Notes: a model not told the origin generated them from the letters alone. DNA of 64,000 nt from CALDTK01 sp965215115 (GCA_965215115.1 OZ244050.1:3782001-3846000), one strand, 5' to 3'. Positions 34,651-43,970 are shown, numbered from the stretch's first letter. Made by a program: numbers and translations.

Positions 34651-34998
34651 CTAAACGTGCAAACGCGCCTTGCGCGCCAGCAGATCGACCTTCGCCTCCA
34701 CGCGCTCGGGGTCGGGTACGCAGCAGTCGACCGGGCACACGGCCGCGCACTGGGGCTCCTCGTGGAAGCCGACGCACTCGGTGCACTTGTCGGGGACGAT
34801 GTAGTAGAAGTCGTCACTCACGGGCTCGTGCTCGGCGGTGGGCGGCGTGATGACGCCCCCCTCGAGGACGTAGGCCTGCTGCACGCCCGTGCCGTCGGCG
34901 ATCCGCCACTCGACGCCGCCCTCGTAGATGGCGGTGTTGGGGCACTCCGGTTCGCAGGCACCGCAGTTGATGCATTCCTCGGTGATCATGATGGCCAT
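34651..34998 (-). CDS. ferredoxin with two 4Fe-4S clusters
   Basis: 115 residues. N-terminal cluster motif ECINCGACEPECPNTA and C-terminal motif CTECVGFHEEPQCAAVCPVDCC, separated by a ~45-residue insert (VLEGGVITPPTAEHEPVSDD), as in the YfhL-like/Alvin-type ferredoxins common in Bacteroidota. Soluble electron carrier. Start could be ATG 34998 or 34989 (MITEECINCG), the latter nearer the usual family N-terminus. A TACCTTTG element at 35031-35038 would give a 5' leader of about 27 bases, unlike the leaderless genes nearby. Confidence 0.9.
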   Translation of the reverse strand: MAIMITEECINCGACEPECPNTAIYEGGVEWRIADGTGVQQAYVLEGGVITPPTAEHEPVSDDFYYIVPDKCTECVGFHEEPQCAAVCPVDCCVPDPERVEAKVDLLARKARLHV

Positions 34999-35443
34999 GG
35001 GCGTGGGCGTGGTTGGTGGCTAAGGGGCGGCAAAGGTACCGAGATAAGTTCGGGCCGCCGGTCGCGGGCGTGTCTTGAGTTCACATTAACGGTCTACCCC
35101 GTGGTGGCGTGGCTGCACCGCGCTCGGGCGTTTTGCCGAAAGGCGCGAAAAATGCCGTCGCCGTGGACTTCGGGTTCGAATCATGGACGCACCCGGTACA
35201 CCGGGCCACTATGCGTAGCGAGGTCACGTGAAGCAAGTAACGTATAAACACTTTTTGCTAGACGAGGATGTAGCGATCGGGTGAGCGACTTACGCAGTAA
35301 AACTCAGTTGCATGCGTGCTGAATATGATCAATTTCGCTATTCCGTCGAATGGAGCAATGCGGGCTTAGATGGGCATTTGGCCCGGTCTTTTCATTGGTG
35401 GGTACGCCGGCGGTAAACGAGCTGCCGGTACGCACACGCTACT
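34999..35443. other. intergenic region, partly AT-rich
   Basis: Holds a TACCTTTG element (35031-35038, minus) and a C-G-type mini-hairpin (35130-35144). The part from about 35240 is AT-richer. No ORF with support; a GGTTCGAATC string near 35169 is not part of a tRNA. Confidence 0.5.
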
Positions 35444-36952
35444 ATGAACACACACACCCTCCGCCAGGCCGCTGGCCTCTTGACACTTTTTAGTTTTAGC
35501 GCCTGTATCGAACCGTTCAGTGATGTCGCCATCGACAACTGGACGCCGGAAGTAGCCGCGCCCTTGCTATCGACCAGCTTTACGCTCCGCGACGCGATCA
35601 GGAATACCGAATTCGCCGCCAAACTCACCGAGGATAGCAAGGGTGCCCTACACATCGGCATCAACGAAGAACTCTTCGAGCTTAACGTAGGGGACCGCTT
35701 CGAGATCCCCAAACTCGCTATTCCTCTCCTTAAAAATGAGACGGTCATCAATTTTCGCGAACTCGGCATCGAGCTACCGATAAGCCTGATCGATTTCGAG
35801 GACGTACGGGTCGTCGTTCAATTCATCAATGCCTTCCCGAGCGAAGCGACCGTCGAGTTGACGAGCGATAACTTCACCGCGGACGGTAAGCCTTTCCTGC
35901 ACAGCATAAAGGTTGGCCCCGGGGCCTCCGCGACGGACACGATTCACTTCGATAAGACCCGCTTCGCTATCTCGGATCGGGACGACGTCACGATGCGCTA
36001 CGCGGCCACGCTCGCCGACGGCAGCAAGGATGTCCAGATGGTGGGCGGGCTTTTTTCGCTGCAGGCCAAGGACTTTACCTACGCCGAGGGGTATCTCAGC
36101 GACCTGGCGTTCGACCTCGGGCTCGACTCGGTCAGATTCGACTTCCTCGACGCCTTCGAACCGGGCACCGTCTCGCTGGTCAATCCCCGCGGCCGCCTCG
36201 TGATCGAGAACTCGGTCGGGGCACCGGTGCGCCTCAAGACCTACACCTCCGAAGTGCTGCTGCGCGACGGCACGCCGGTGGCGCTCACGAGCCCCCTCGA
36301 CGCAGGCATCGACTTGGTTTACCCGACGAAGGCCGAGGGTCACGTGGCCAAGCGCTCCGAGCTAATCTTCGACCGGGAGACCAGCAACCTCGAGCAGGTC
36401 TTTAACCACCTGCCGAACGCCGTCAACCTAGGTATCGGCTGCACCGTCAACGCGGAAAAGCTCAAACAAAAATTCTTCCTCCACCGGGACGCCACGGTCC
36501 GGGGGCGCCTCGAGGTCGACGTGCCGCTGGCGCTACAGTTTAAGCAGTTTAAGGTCCGCAAGGCCCTCGCCCTCGATGCCAGCTCGCTGGAGAACGCCGA
36601 GTCGGCCTCCTTCCTGCTCCGCGTCGAGAACGGCTTCGGGCTCGCGGCCAAGGCCCAGGTGCGCTTCCTCGACAAGGACAGCGTCGAGGTGGCCACGCTC
36701 TTCCCGGCGCCCGTGGCCGTGCTGGCCTCGGCCACGGTGGACGCCTTCGGCCGCGTCACGTCGCCCACGTCTACCGACATCGACATCGTCGTGGCGAAGG
36801 ACAACCTCCGCCGCATCAGTACGGCCGTCTCCGCGGAGGTCATCCTCACGCTCGATAGCCCGCAGGGCACCGGCGCGCCATTCACCCAACTCTACTACGA
36901 CAACACCATCGCCGTCAAGCTCGGCGCCAAGGTGGCCGTCAAACCCTTCTAA
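35444..36952 (+). CDS. putative outer-membrane-associated lipoprotein
   Basis: 502 residues, no family recognised. Lipoprotein signal AAGLLTLFSFSAC (Cys ~22), then beta-rich sequence throughout with alternating polar/nonpolar strands (for example ALHIGINEELFELNVGDRF, VRGRLEVDVPLALQFKQFKV). Ends 9 bases before the DUF5723 gene; this pairing, with the lipoprotein upstream, suggests a joint envelope role. AT-richer at its 5' end than at its 3' end. Confidence 0.75.
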   Translation: MNTHTLRQAAGLLTLFSFSACIEPFSDVAIDNWTPEVAAPLLSTSFTLRDAIRNTEFAAKLTEDSKGALHIGINEELFELNVGDRFEIPKLAIPLLKNETVINFRELGIELPISLIDFEDVRVVVQFINAFPSEATVELTSDNFTADGKPFLHSIKVGPGASATDTIHFDKTRFAISDRDDVTMRYAATLADGSKDVQMVGGLFSLQAKDFTYAEGYLSDLAFDLGLDSVRFDFLDAFEPGTVSLVNPRGRLVIENSVGAPVRLKTYTSEVLLRDGTPVALTSPLDAGIDLVYPTKAEGHVAKRSELIFDRETSNLEQVFNHLPNAVNLGIGCTVNAEKLKQKFFLHRDATVRGRLEVDVPLALQFKQFKVRKALALDASSLENAESASFLLRVENGFGLAAKAQVRFLDKDSVEVATLFPAPVAVLASATVDAFGRVTSPTSTDIDIVVAKDNLRRISTAVSAEVILTLDSPQGTGAPFTQLYYDNTIAVKLGAKVAVKPF

Positions 36953-36961
36953 TCTCCTCCG

Positions 36962-38332
36962 ATGACCACTCGCGATACACTCCTGACGCTCGCCAGCGTC
37001 CTGCTCGGCGGCGTTAGCGCCCGGGCGCAGTTCGACCTCCAGTTGCCCCTCCAGTACGGGATGCAGCAAATGATCTCCAACCCGGCGATGCTCCAGGACC
37101 ACAAGGTGTCGGTAGGTGTGGTCTCGGTCGGCGCGGGCTTCCTCACGCCGATCTCGCTGAGCGACGCCGGGGAGGTTCGCGGGGGTACGCTCTACATCGA
37201 CCCGGACCAGTTCATCAATCGCCTCCAGCCCCGCGGCAATGACCAGCGTTTCGGGCTCAACGCGGAAGGTCTGGCGTTCAACTACCGCCACAGGAACTGG
37301 CAGGTCGGCGCCTCACACGCGCTGCGGGCCTCCGGTTCGCTCGACATCCCGAAAGGGCTCGCCCAAATCGCCGCCTACGGGAACGGTCGCTACGTCGGCC
37401 AGGAACTCCAGGTGGCGCCGCGCTTCACGATGCACGCCTACCAGGAGTTCGGCCTCAACGGGGCCTTCGTCATCGTGGACAACCTGACCGTCGGCGCGCG
37501 GCTCAAGTACCTCGCCGGCAGTGCCGCGCTCACGACCACCAACGCGGACGTGCGCATCTACACCGATCCGGACTACTACCAGGCCACGGTGACGACCAAC
37601 ATGTCGATCTCCTCGGCGGGCGTCCCGCTGAGCTTCGACAGCACGGGGGCGCAGGTCGGCAGCGTGGAGGGCCTGGCCGGCGCCGGCAACGGTTTCGGGA
37701 TCGACCTCGGGGTGGCCTACCAGCCCAACGAAAAACTCCAGCTCGGCTTCTCGGTGCGCGACCTCGGTACCCTCGTCTGGAAGCGCGACGCCATGACGCA
37801 CACGAGCCGCGGGTCGTTCACCTTCAACGGCTACGAGGAGTCGATCTTCAACGAGTCCGGCGAGGGCTACGACTTCGACGTGGCGCGCACGATCGATAGC
37901 CTCGTGGCGGAGGTGAGCTTCGAGTCGAGGGCGGGTCAGTTCCGCACCGACCTCCCGACCACGGTCCAGGCCACGGCCCGCTACCGCCTCAGCGAGAGCA
38001 CGAGCTTCGACGGCACCGTCTACGCGGCGAAGGCCGGGCGGTGGCACAGCGGTTTCGGCGTCGGGGTGGCGCAGCGCTTCGGGAAGTTCGGCCAGGTCGG
38101 CGCACTGGCCGGGATGCGGACCGGCGGGGCCTTCCTCGGGGCCAACGCCACGGTCGACCTGTGGGGGCCGCAGCTCTTCATCGCCTGCGACAACGTCCTC
38201 ACGGCTTTCAACACCTCCGATGCCTACGACGCCTATGTGCGTGCGGGGCTCAACCTAACCTTCGGCGCCGTCAAGCCCAGCCGAGCCGTGATGGGGTGGT
38301 ACGATACGAAGGTGGAGGGGATTAATAAGTGA
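36962..38332 (+). CDS. DUF5723-like outer membrane beta-barrel protein
   Basis: 456 residues with a signal peptide (TLLTLASVLLGGVSARAQ) and an N-terminal MQQMISNPAMLQDHKVSVGV segment typical of PorV/FadL-like or DUF5723 proteins. The rest alternates strands and turns (VGARLKYLAGSAALTTTNAD, GFGIDLGVAYQPNEKLQLG, LGFSVRDLGTLVW) and ends in a barrel-like KYLAG/LNLTFGAV pattern. Probably a channel or T9SS-related outer membrane protein. Follows the lipoprotein gene by 9 bases. Confidence 0.78.
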   Translation: MTTRDTLLTLASVLLGGVSARAQFDLQLPLQYGMQQMISNPAMLQDHKVSVGVVSVGAGFLTPISLSDAGEVRGGTLYIDPDQFINRLQPRGNDQRFGLNAEGLAFNYRHRNWQVGASHALRASGSLDIPKGLAQIAAYGNGRYVGQELQVAPRFTMHAYQEFGLNGAFVIVDNLTVGARLKYLAGSAALTTTNADVRIYTDPDYYQATVTTNMSISSAGVPLSFDSTGAQVGSVEGLAGAGNGFGIDLGVAYQPNEKLQLGFSVRDLGTLVWKRDAMTHTSRGSFTFNGYEESIFNESGEGYDFDVARTIDSLVAEVSFESRAGQFRTDLPTTVQATARYRLSESTSFDGTVYAAKAGRWHSGFGVGVAQRFGKFGQVGALAGMRTGGAFLGANATVDLWGPQLFIACDNVLTAFNTSDAYDAYVRAGLNLTFGAVKPSRAVMGWYDTKVEGINK

Positions 38333-38355
38333 TCTAGGGGTGGAAGGGGGCGACT

Positions 38356-38477
38356 GATGGGTGGATGGGTGGATGGTGTGATGGGTAGATGGCCGTACCA
38401 GCGTAACGCGTGGGCCCTAACAGCCATCCACCCATCAAACCATCAAACCATCCACCCATCAAATCCTCCACCCATCC
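38356..38477. repeat. imperfect inverted repeat of GATGGGTGGATGG
   Basis: Left part 38356-38392 repeats GATGGGTGGATGG-type units; right part 38424-38477 carries the complementary CCATCCACCCATC units. Lies between the convergent DUF5723 and PhzF-like genes, where a bidirectional terminator would be expected, but it lacks a run of T. Confidence 0.75.
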
Positions 38478-38498
38478 CCCCACTTGCTCCCCTCCCCG

Positions 38499-39320
38499 TC
38501 ACTCCCCGAGCTCAATCACCCCCCGCAAGTACAGTTCCGCGCTGCCCGTTAGCCTGACGCGCTCGCCGCCGTCGTAGTGTACGTCGAGGACGCCGCGGCG
38601 GCGGCTCGCCTGTTGGCAGCGGAGCGTGGGCTTCCCGAGCACCTTGGCCCAGTAGGGCGCGAGTAGCGTGTGCGCCGAGCCCGTCACCGGGTCCTCGAGG
38701 ATGCCGAACTCGGGGTAGAAGCAGCGGCTCACGACGTCGAACTCCCCGCCGGCGTCGCCCGGGGCGGTGAGGATGAGCCCGCGCTTCGGGATGCGCGCGA
38801 TCGCGGTGTCGATGGGTTGGTAGTCGCGGACCTCGGCGGCGGAGTCGAGGACCACCATGGCGTCGTCGGTCCCGACGTAGACCTGGTACTCCCCGAGTTC
38901 GCGGCCCAGGGACTGCTGGGCGATGTCGTGGACGTCCGGGGCGACGAAGGCCCCGTCGGCGGGGAAGTCGAGCGTCCACCCGCCGCCCCCGCCGCCGCGC
39001 ACACAGTCGAGGCGGCCACTGAGGGTCGAGAAGGACAGGCTTTCGCCAAAACCCAGTACCTCTCCCAGGACGTAGCCCGCCGCGAGCGTCGCGTGTCCGC
39101 ACAGGCGCACCTCCCGGGCGGGCGTGAACCAGCGTAGCGGCAGCAAGCCGTCCGCGTCGGGGGTGTTTCTCACGAAGGCGGTCTCACTGAGGTTGTTCTG
39201 CTCGGCGATGGCCTGCATGGTCTCGGCGGAGAGCTCCCGCTCGAGCAGGATCACCGCGGCGGGATTGCCGGTGAAGGGGCCGGACGTGAAGGCGTTGGCG
39301 ACGAACATCTCTTGCGTCAT
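38499..39320 (-). CDS. PhzF family isomerase/epimerase
   Basis: 273 residues. Diaminopimelate-epimerase-like fold, as in PhzF of phenazine synthesis, but most homologues are uncharacterised. Family features: VANAFTSGPFTGNPAAVILL at the N-terminus, NNLSETAFV (catalytic Glu), RLCGHATLAAGYVL, and near the C-terminus GILEDPVTGSAHTLLAPYW. An exact mini-hairpin (39038-39052) encodes LGFGESL. Single gene, facing DUF5723. Confidence 0.9.
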   Translation of the reverse strand: MTQEMFVANAFTSGPFTGNPAAVILLERELSAETMQAIAEQNNLSETAFVRNTPDADGLLPLRWFTPAREVRLCGHATLAAGYVLGEVLGFGESLSFSTLSGRLDCVRGGGGGGWTLDFPADGAFVAPDVHDIAQQSLGRELGEYQVYVGTDDAMVVLDSAAEVRDYQPIDTAIARIPKRGLILTAPGDAGGEFDVVSRCFYPEFGILEDPVTGSAHTLLAPYWAKVLGKPTLRCQQASRRRGVLDVHYDGGERVRLTGSAELYLRGVIELGE

Positions 39321-39372
39321 GGCGGTAAAGTTGTCGATTATTCCACTCCGAGCGAGTGCATAGAGTAGTACG

Positions 39373-41346
39373 TCACGCTACGTCGTAGGCGATGATCCCG
39401 GCATTCGCCTGCAGCGTCTGCGTGGCCTTGTCGAAGCCGTCGCGCGGCTGCGAGAAGACCGGTTCGAAGGGCGCCATCTCCGAGGTCTTCGACTTCTTGC
39501 TGCCGTTTACGAGCACCGCGGCCGCCTTCCCGAAGTTGACCGCGAAGCGGTAGCCGCTACAACGCCAGACCAGCACCTGCCGCTCGCCCGTCGGATCGGG
39601 GGCCAGGGCCCAGGTCACGTCGCTTTCGCTAAAACCGGCCGGCATGTTTTGGCGAAAGCCGTCCATCCTGCGGCACGCCTCCCACAGCGCGACGTTGTCC
39701 CCGAAGACGTAGGGTCCGTGCGTCGCCTTCGGGCCGTCGTCGTAGTGGAAGACGTAGAGCTTGGAGTAGTGCTCGTTGGGCGCCGGGGTCGGGTGAGGCG
39801 CGCGGGTGTTGAAGCCGAGCGCGCCGTAGACCGGGAAGGCCGGGCAAAACACCGCGAAGAAGTACCGCGCCACGTTGCCGTCGGCGAAGTTGGCGTCGAA
39901 ACGCGGGTCGTCCTTGTCGGCGGTGAAGAGCGTGAAGGCCGGGGCGAAGGCGTGTTTTTGCGATAGCACACTGTACTCGTGGAGGAGCCCGTGGAACTCG
40001 ACCTCGTGCGGGGCGAAGTTCTGCAGGTTGCCGAGCGCGACTTCGGCCAGGCTCGCGTCGAGGTGCGCAGCCTCCGAGCCGTAGGTCATGTAGTCGTCGG
40101 CCGTCAGGAAACTCTCCGCGAAGTAGCCGAAGTGCGGGCGGGTTTTGGCGCAGGCCTCCTTGACGAAACGCAGGATGTCGTAGGGCCACTCGACGCGCTC
40201 CGGGACGCCGCCCGGTCGCGTCTGCACGTGGCTCATGTCCCCGCGCATGAAGTCGAAACCGTAGTGCTCCACGACCTCCGCGTAGTGATTGGCGACGTAG
40301 TGCCACACCGGGAGGCGGGGCGCGTCGTGGTCGAGCTCCCAGGCGGCGTTGTCGTCTTTCGACTCCCAGAGTCTGTAGCGCGTGAGGGGCCCGAAGGCGC
40401 GCGACATGGGCTGCGGGTCGGTGAAGCGGTAGTCGCGCCAGCGCCGCCCGCGGTGGTCGACGGTGACGGCGGCGGGGTCGGGGTCGAGTTCGAGGCCGCG
40501 GTAGGGCGGGGCCATCGTGGCCGGCAGCGTCTCGTAGCCGAAGTCGTAGAGCCACTGGATGAGTTCGTCGCGGCGGGCGTTGCGCGCGCGCACGTCCCCG
40601 TCGCCGAAGAGTTCGTACGCGATGGTGCCCTCGTGCTGCGCGAAGAAGCGCCGGGCCAGCCCGGGGCTCGAGCGACCGAAGCGCCAGCCGCAGATCGCCT
40701 CCTGGACCTCCTCGTGGAGATCGGCGCGGTGGTCGCGGAGCTGCGTGTCGCTACGGCGGACCCACTCGAAGAGCCACGGGTTGCACAGCGCGATCTCCGA
40801 GAAGCGGTCGACGTGTGGGATGACGTCGAGGCCGACGGTTTTGCCGAGCGCGTGACAGACGTTGACGAAGGCGCGGAGCTGGTCGTTGACGTGCCGTTGC
40901 CAGGGCATCAGGTCGCGCCACGCCGCACTGAAGAACTCCTCGTTGATGCGCCAGCTCGCCATGCCGTAGAGGCTCCCGACCACGCCCGGCTCGAAGACCG
41001 GCAGCAGGTGCACGGCGTCGACGTGGGGCGGGAGCGTGAGCACGTACTTGACGGCCCCGAGGAGGTCGCCGACGGTGCGCAGGTTGATGCCGTGGGAGTG
41101 GGAGTGCTTGAGCCACTGGCCGTCGCGGCGGTGGTGCTGCGGGGAGGGGACGCGGCCGTCGGGGTGGAGGGCTTGCGCCAAAACCCGCGCGCCGAGCCGG
41201 GCGTGGAGGGTGTCGAAGAGCGTACGCGGGGCGATGCGCAGGACGGCCTGCGGGAGGGCATCGGCGACGTGGGTGCGTTGGTGGGTGGCGAACGCCCCGA
41301 GGGCTCGGTGGGCCTGAAGGACGGAAGTGTAGTCTCGGGCGGGCAT
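39373..41346 (-). CDS. GH13-like (alpha-amylase family) glycosidase
   Basis: 657 residues from ATG 41346 (MPARDYTS). TIM-barrel features of family GH13: DAVHLLPVFEPGVVGSLYG, GKTVGLDVIPHVDRFSE (region I-like), HYGFDFMRGDMSHVQ (nucleophile-type Asp in region II) and PHFGYFAESFLTADDY (acid/base Glu, region III). C-terminal beta domain follows. The long insert RDHRADLHEEVQEAICGWRFG is unusual, and no signal peptide is present, so an intracellular sugar polymer or oligosaccharide enzyme is inferred. An inverted mini-hairpin pair (39621-39660) encodes GFRQNMPAGFSES; further copies at 40142 and 41170. Confidence 0.78.
   Translation of the reverse strand: MPARDYTSVLQAHRALGAFATHQRTHVADALPQAVLRIAPRTLFDTLHARLGARVLAQALHPDGRVPSPQHHRRDGQWLKHSHSHGINLRTVGDLLGAVKYVLTLPPHVDAVHLLPVFEPGVVGSLYGMASWRINEEFFSAAWRDLMPWQRHVNDQLRAFVNVCHALGKTVGLDVIPHVDRFSEIALCNPWLFEWVRRSDTQLRDHRADLHEEVQEAICGWRFGRSSPGLARRFFAQHEGTIAYELFGDGDVRARNARRDELIQWLYDFGYETLPATMAPPYRGLELDPDPAAVTVDHRGRRWRDYRFTDPQPMSRAFGPLTRYRLWESKDDNAAWELDHDAPRLPVWHYVANHYAEVVEHYGFDFMRGDMSHVQTRPGGVPERVEWPYDILRFVKEACAKTRPHFGYFAESFLTADDYMTYGSEAAHLDASLAEVALGNLQNFAPHEVEFHGLLHEYSVLSQKHAFAPAFTLFTADKDDPRFDANFADGNVARYFFAVFCPAFPVYGALGFNTRAPHPTPAPNEHYSKLYVFHYDDGPKATHGPYVFGDNVALWEACRRMDGFRQNMPAGFSESDVTWALAPDPTGERQVLVWRCSGYRFAVNFGKAAAVLVNGSKKSKTSEMAPFEPVFSQPRDGFDKATQTLQANAGIIAYDVA
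39621..39660. repeat. inverted pair of mini-hairpins, 10-base spacer
   Basis: Complement of GTTTTAGCGAAAGCG (39621-39635) followed by GTTTTGGCGAAAGCC (39646-39660). Together they can form a long hairpin, yet they lie within coding sequence about 240 bases before the 3' end of the GH13-like gene. Confidence 0.85.
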
Positions 41347-41351
41347 GGGGG

Positions 41352-41358
41352 GAAGGTA
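41352..41358 (-). promoter_or_regulatory. TACCTTC, predicted -7 element of GH13-like gene
   Basis: TACCTTC, CCCCC, ATG on the minus strand (T at 12 nt). Supports the start at 41346. Confidence 0.4.
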
Positions 41359-41464
41359 GGATTTCTGCCTGCGGCGCAGGGCCTCCGGCGGCTTGCCTGC
41401 GGCGCGCACGGCTGCGGAGCCTTGGTGGTGCATCCCCGTTCTGTGGCGTGTCCCGTGCAGCCGC

Positions 41465-42274
41465 TTACGGGGCGCCTGGTGCTGTGCGCAACACGGATTC
41501 GAGCGCTTCCGCTAACGCACGATTGAACACTCCCGACCGCTCCGCCATCGGGTAGTGGCAGGTGCCCGCGATGCGGTGGAGGGCGTAGTGGCCGGCGGTG
41601 GCCTGGGCCAGGGCCGCCTCGTCGGTCGGGGCGTAGTCGACGTGGATCGCATGTAGCGTGACGGGCAGTCGGCCGAGCAGCTCGACCTCGCGCTGGGCGT
41701 AGCCGGGGATGCCCTCGAAGATCTGGACGCCAGCGGCCGGGTCGGTGCGGGCGTAGTCGGCAAAGAGGCGCGCGACGAGGGCTGGGTCGGTGTGCTCGGT
41801 GAGGAGGGCCTGTCGCGCGAAGGCCGCCGCCGTGCCCGCGAAATCAGCGCGCAGGCCCGCGACCACGGCCGCGATAAGGTCTGCCGGTGGTTCCTGCCCG
41901 ACGCGCTTGAGGTGGTCGACCTCGACGAGGCCGATGATGTCGGTCGGGTCTGCTGCGATCAGCTCCAGGGCAATGTCCGACCCGAAGGAGTGCCCGACCA
42001 GGACCACGCGTTTTAGCGAAAGCGTCTCGATCAGCGCCCGCACCTCGGTGGCGTAGTCCTGCACCGATCTGTGCGGGAGCTTATTGATGGAGTCCCCGTG
42101 GCCCGCGAGGTCGAGCGCCACCACGCGGTAGTCGGCGCGGAAATGATCCAGTTGCGCCTGCCAGTAGCTTTTGTTGATGAAGGCGCCGTGGACGAAGAGC
42201 AGCGTCGTGTCGCCGCGCGCGATGTCGAGGTAGGACAGCGTCGCCGTCGGTAGGGAAAGTGTTTCGCGGCTCAT
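41465..42274 (-). CDS. alpha/beta hydrolase
   Basis: 269 residues from ATG 42274 (MSRETLSLP). Cytoplasmic alpha/beta-hydrolase with TTLLFVHGAFINKSYW (oxyanion HG), RVVALDLAGHGDS, nucleophile elbow VVLVGHSFGSDIALE (Ser ~93), a late Asp in IHVDYAPTDE and GTCHYPMAERSG with the catalytic His. Substrate unknown. Downstream of a divergently controlled Crp-type gene on the same strand; an A-type mini-hairpin (42010-42024) encodes LSLKRV. Confidence 0.88.
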   Translation of the reverse strand: MSRETLSLPTATLSYLDIARGDTTLLFVHGAFINKSYWQAQLDHFRADYRVVALDLAGHGDSINKLPHRSVQDYATEVRALIETLSLKRVVLVGHSFGSDIALELIAADPTDIIGLVEVDHLKRVGQEPPADLIAAVVAGLRADFAGTAAAFARQALLTEHTDPALVARLFADYARTDPAAGVQIFEGIPGYAQREVELLGRLPVTLHAIHVDYAPTDEAALAQATAGHYALHRIAGTCHYPMAERSGVFNRALAEALESVLRTAPGAP

Positions 42275-42337
42275 GGGTGTTAAGTTTCGCTGGCGCAAAA
42301 CTCGCCTCTCCGCCGTCCGTGCCGAGTGGACAAATGT

Positions 42338-42922
42338 CTATTTCGGTCCGCCGGCCAGTCCCGCCCGCACGCGGCTCAAGTGCCGCGGGGCGACCCCGAG
42401 CATCGACGCGATGTACTTCAGGGGAACTTGTCGGGCATGAGCGGGGTAGTCGCGCACGAAGGCGAGGTAGCGGGCGGTGGTGTCGGCGGTGATGAGCTGC
42501 GTGACGCGGTCTTCGTACTTCCCCATCTCCACCTCGAGGCAGTGCGTCCAGAACCGCCGCATCGCGTCGAACTCGTCGAGCAAGGCGTAGAAGTCGGCGC
42601 GTTGCATGACGAGCATTTCGGTCGGGGCGATACAGACGAGGCTCGCCCGGCTCGGCACCGCGTCGACGAAGCTCTTGAAGGCCACCGTGAAGCTGCCCGC
42701 CAGCGCTACCCACCGCGTGTGCTCCCGCTCGTCGATGAGGTAGTAGTGCCGCACCTGCCCACGGAGCACGAACGCGATGGTTTTGGCGCAAGCCCCCGCC
42801 GTGACGAAATACTCGCCCCGGGCGAAGGTCTGCGGCCGAAAGCCCAGGAGTCGCTCGCGGAGCGCGGGCGGGACGGCGATGCCGAGGGTTTCGATGTGGG
42901 TGGCGATGGGGTGGGGGTGCAT
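42338..42922 (-). CDS. Crp/Fnr family transcriptional regulator
   Basis: 194 residues. N-terminal cyclic-nucleotide-binding-like domain (QTFARGEYFVTAGACAKTIAFVLRG, then LAGSFTVAFKSFVDAVPS), long helix (MRRFWTHCLEVEMGKYEDRV) and C-terminal HTH (RQVPLKYIASMLGVAPRHLSRVRAGL). The cAMP-contact Arg-Ser motif is not evident, as in most Bacteroidota Crp-like repressors/activators. It precedes the alpha/beta hydrolase on the same strand and may regulate it. A GCAA-loop mini-hairpin (42780-42794) encodes GACAKT. Confidence 0.88.
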   Translation of the reverse strand: MHPHPIATHIETLGIAVPPALRERLLGFRPQTFARGEYFVTAGACAKTIAFVLRGQVRHYYLIDEREHTRWVALAGSFTVAFKSFVDAVPSRASLVCIAPTEMLVMQRADFYALLDEFDAMRRFWTHCLEVEMGKYEDRVTQLITADTTARYLAFVRDYPAHARQVPLKYIASMLGVAPRHLSRVRAGLAGGPK

Positions 42923-43002
42923 ACGGGTGTGAGCCGCTCGACGGGGCTCTGGGCGGGGCTAGCTTCGCGAAGATGGCGGTAAGGTTCGTACTCGGTACCG
43001 CC

Positions 43003-43010
43003 TACCTTCA
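43003..43010 (+). promoter_or_regulatory. TACCTTCA, predicted -7 element of broken AAA gene
   Basis: First T is 13 nt before the GTG at 43016. The sequence CCTACCTTCACG(T/A)CCGTGA is shared with the intact paralogue at 59154. Confidence 0.45.
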
Positions 43011-43015
43011 CGTCC

Positions 43016-43770
43016 GTGATCTACTCTATAGGCACCCAGGACTTCCGCAAACTTCGCGAATGCGGGATGCACTACGTCGACAAGACCGCGCAGCTCTGCG
43101 GCATCATCGAGCGAGGAGGTTACTTTTTCTTCTCGCGCCCGCGCCGCTTGCGAGCGAATGGGGCAGGGGCCCCGCTCGGGAGCTAGAGCTCACGGTCTCG
43201 ACGCTCTACGAGTTGTACTCCGGGAGTGCCGAACTGTTCGAGGGTCTCTGGGCGGGCCGCCACTGGGACTTCCCCGCCAAGCGGCGGCCCGTCATCTGGC
43301 TCCAGTTCTCGAGTTCGACCTTCCAGGTCGTCGACCTCCCGGCCGCCATCCAGCTGCAGCTCTCCCGGCAGGCCGCCCGCCTCGGCGTCGACCTCCCGGA
43401 GCACGACAACTACGCGCTGCGGTTCCAGCAGCTCATCGAGGCGGCCGTCCCGTACCAGCTCTGGGCGCGGAAGTCCGAAGCGATGGTGCACGCGATCCTC
43501 CACACGACCTTCACGATGCTCGGGCTCTACACCCGCTCGGACGTGTCGACGAGCCGCGGGCGGGCGGATATGGTAGTAAAGGTGCCGAACTACGTCTTCA
43601 TCATCGAACTGAAGCTCGGCGGCACCGCGGCCGAGGCCTTGACGCAGATCGAGGCCCGCGGCTACGCGAAGGCCTACGCCGACGACGCGCGAGAGGTCAT
43701 CCGCTTCGGCATCGCCTTAGACGTTGAGGCGCGGCAGGTGATGGAGTGGGCGGAGGCCGAAAGCGTGTGG
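43016..43770 (+). pseudogene. AAA-ATPase/PD-(D/E)XK (DUF1703-type) remnant
   Basis: Paralogue of the intact gene at 59169. Reads VIYSIGTQDFRKLRECGMHYVDKT...FFFSRPRR, then the P-loop FGKS is replaced by a ~41-base palindromic insertion (43149-43189), which also shifts the frame. The next frame continues LTVSTLYELYSGSAELFEGLWAGRHWDF; then about 370 residues of the ATPase and middle region are deleted, and the nuclease end follows (AAVPYQLWARKSEAMVHA, GRADMVVKVPNYVFIIELKLGG, IEARGYAKAYADDAREVIRFG). The Asp...Glu-Leu-Lys nuclease triad survives, but without the P-loop ATPase the protein cannot work normally. Its 3' end runs into palindrome family R2. Confidence 0.85.
43149..43189 (+). repeat. palindromic insertion (R1 core) in AAA gene
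   Basis: Contains ATGGGGCAGGGGCCCCGCTCG. The same core occurs at 44152-44180, and in reverse complement in the R1 repeats at 46435-46465 and 60700-60733. Compared with the intact paralogue, ten bases (codons for the P-loop end) were replaced by about 41. Confidence 0.75.
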
Positions 43771-43773
43771 CAG

Positions 43774-43844
43774 GGCGCGTTTGGCTTGCTCCGCGAGTGC
43801 GCCCCGGCACCAAGGCGCCACTCGCGGAGCGAGCCAAACGGCGC
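43774..43844. repeat. inverted repeat family R2, copy 1
   Basis: Arms GGCGCGTTTGGCTTGCTCCG... (43774-43803) and its complement (43814-43844) with the shared core GGCTCGCTCCGCGAG. Other copies: 62648-62727 (both arms) and 59129-59157 (right arm). Confidence 0.88.
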
Positions 43845-43858
43845 AACAGCTCGATCGG

Positions 43859-43970
43859 TCCGTTCTCGGAGCAAATCGCGAGGTAGCAGCCGCGATCTGC
43901 GGACTGTACGTCCGCCTCGGCTACGCGTAGCATGACTTGTTTAGCGCGAGACGGATCGGCCTCGGCTCTG
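43859..43970 (-). pseudogene. fragment of an ABM-type monooxygenase
   Basis: Minus-strand reading gives RAEADPSRAKQVMLRVAEADVQSADRGCYLAICSE, clearly related to the intact lipoprotein at 44805-45257 (DPLSVAPDQVMFRIAEVDVRPADRERYLAIALE). Only this N-proximal strip remains; R2 follows. Confidence 0.7.

Noticed and set aside
35150..35190. GGTTCGAATC string like a tRNA T-loop
   Set aside because: The flanking bases do not form a T-stem, and no acceptor, D or anticodon arm can be drawn.
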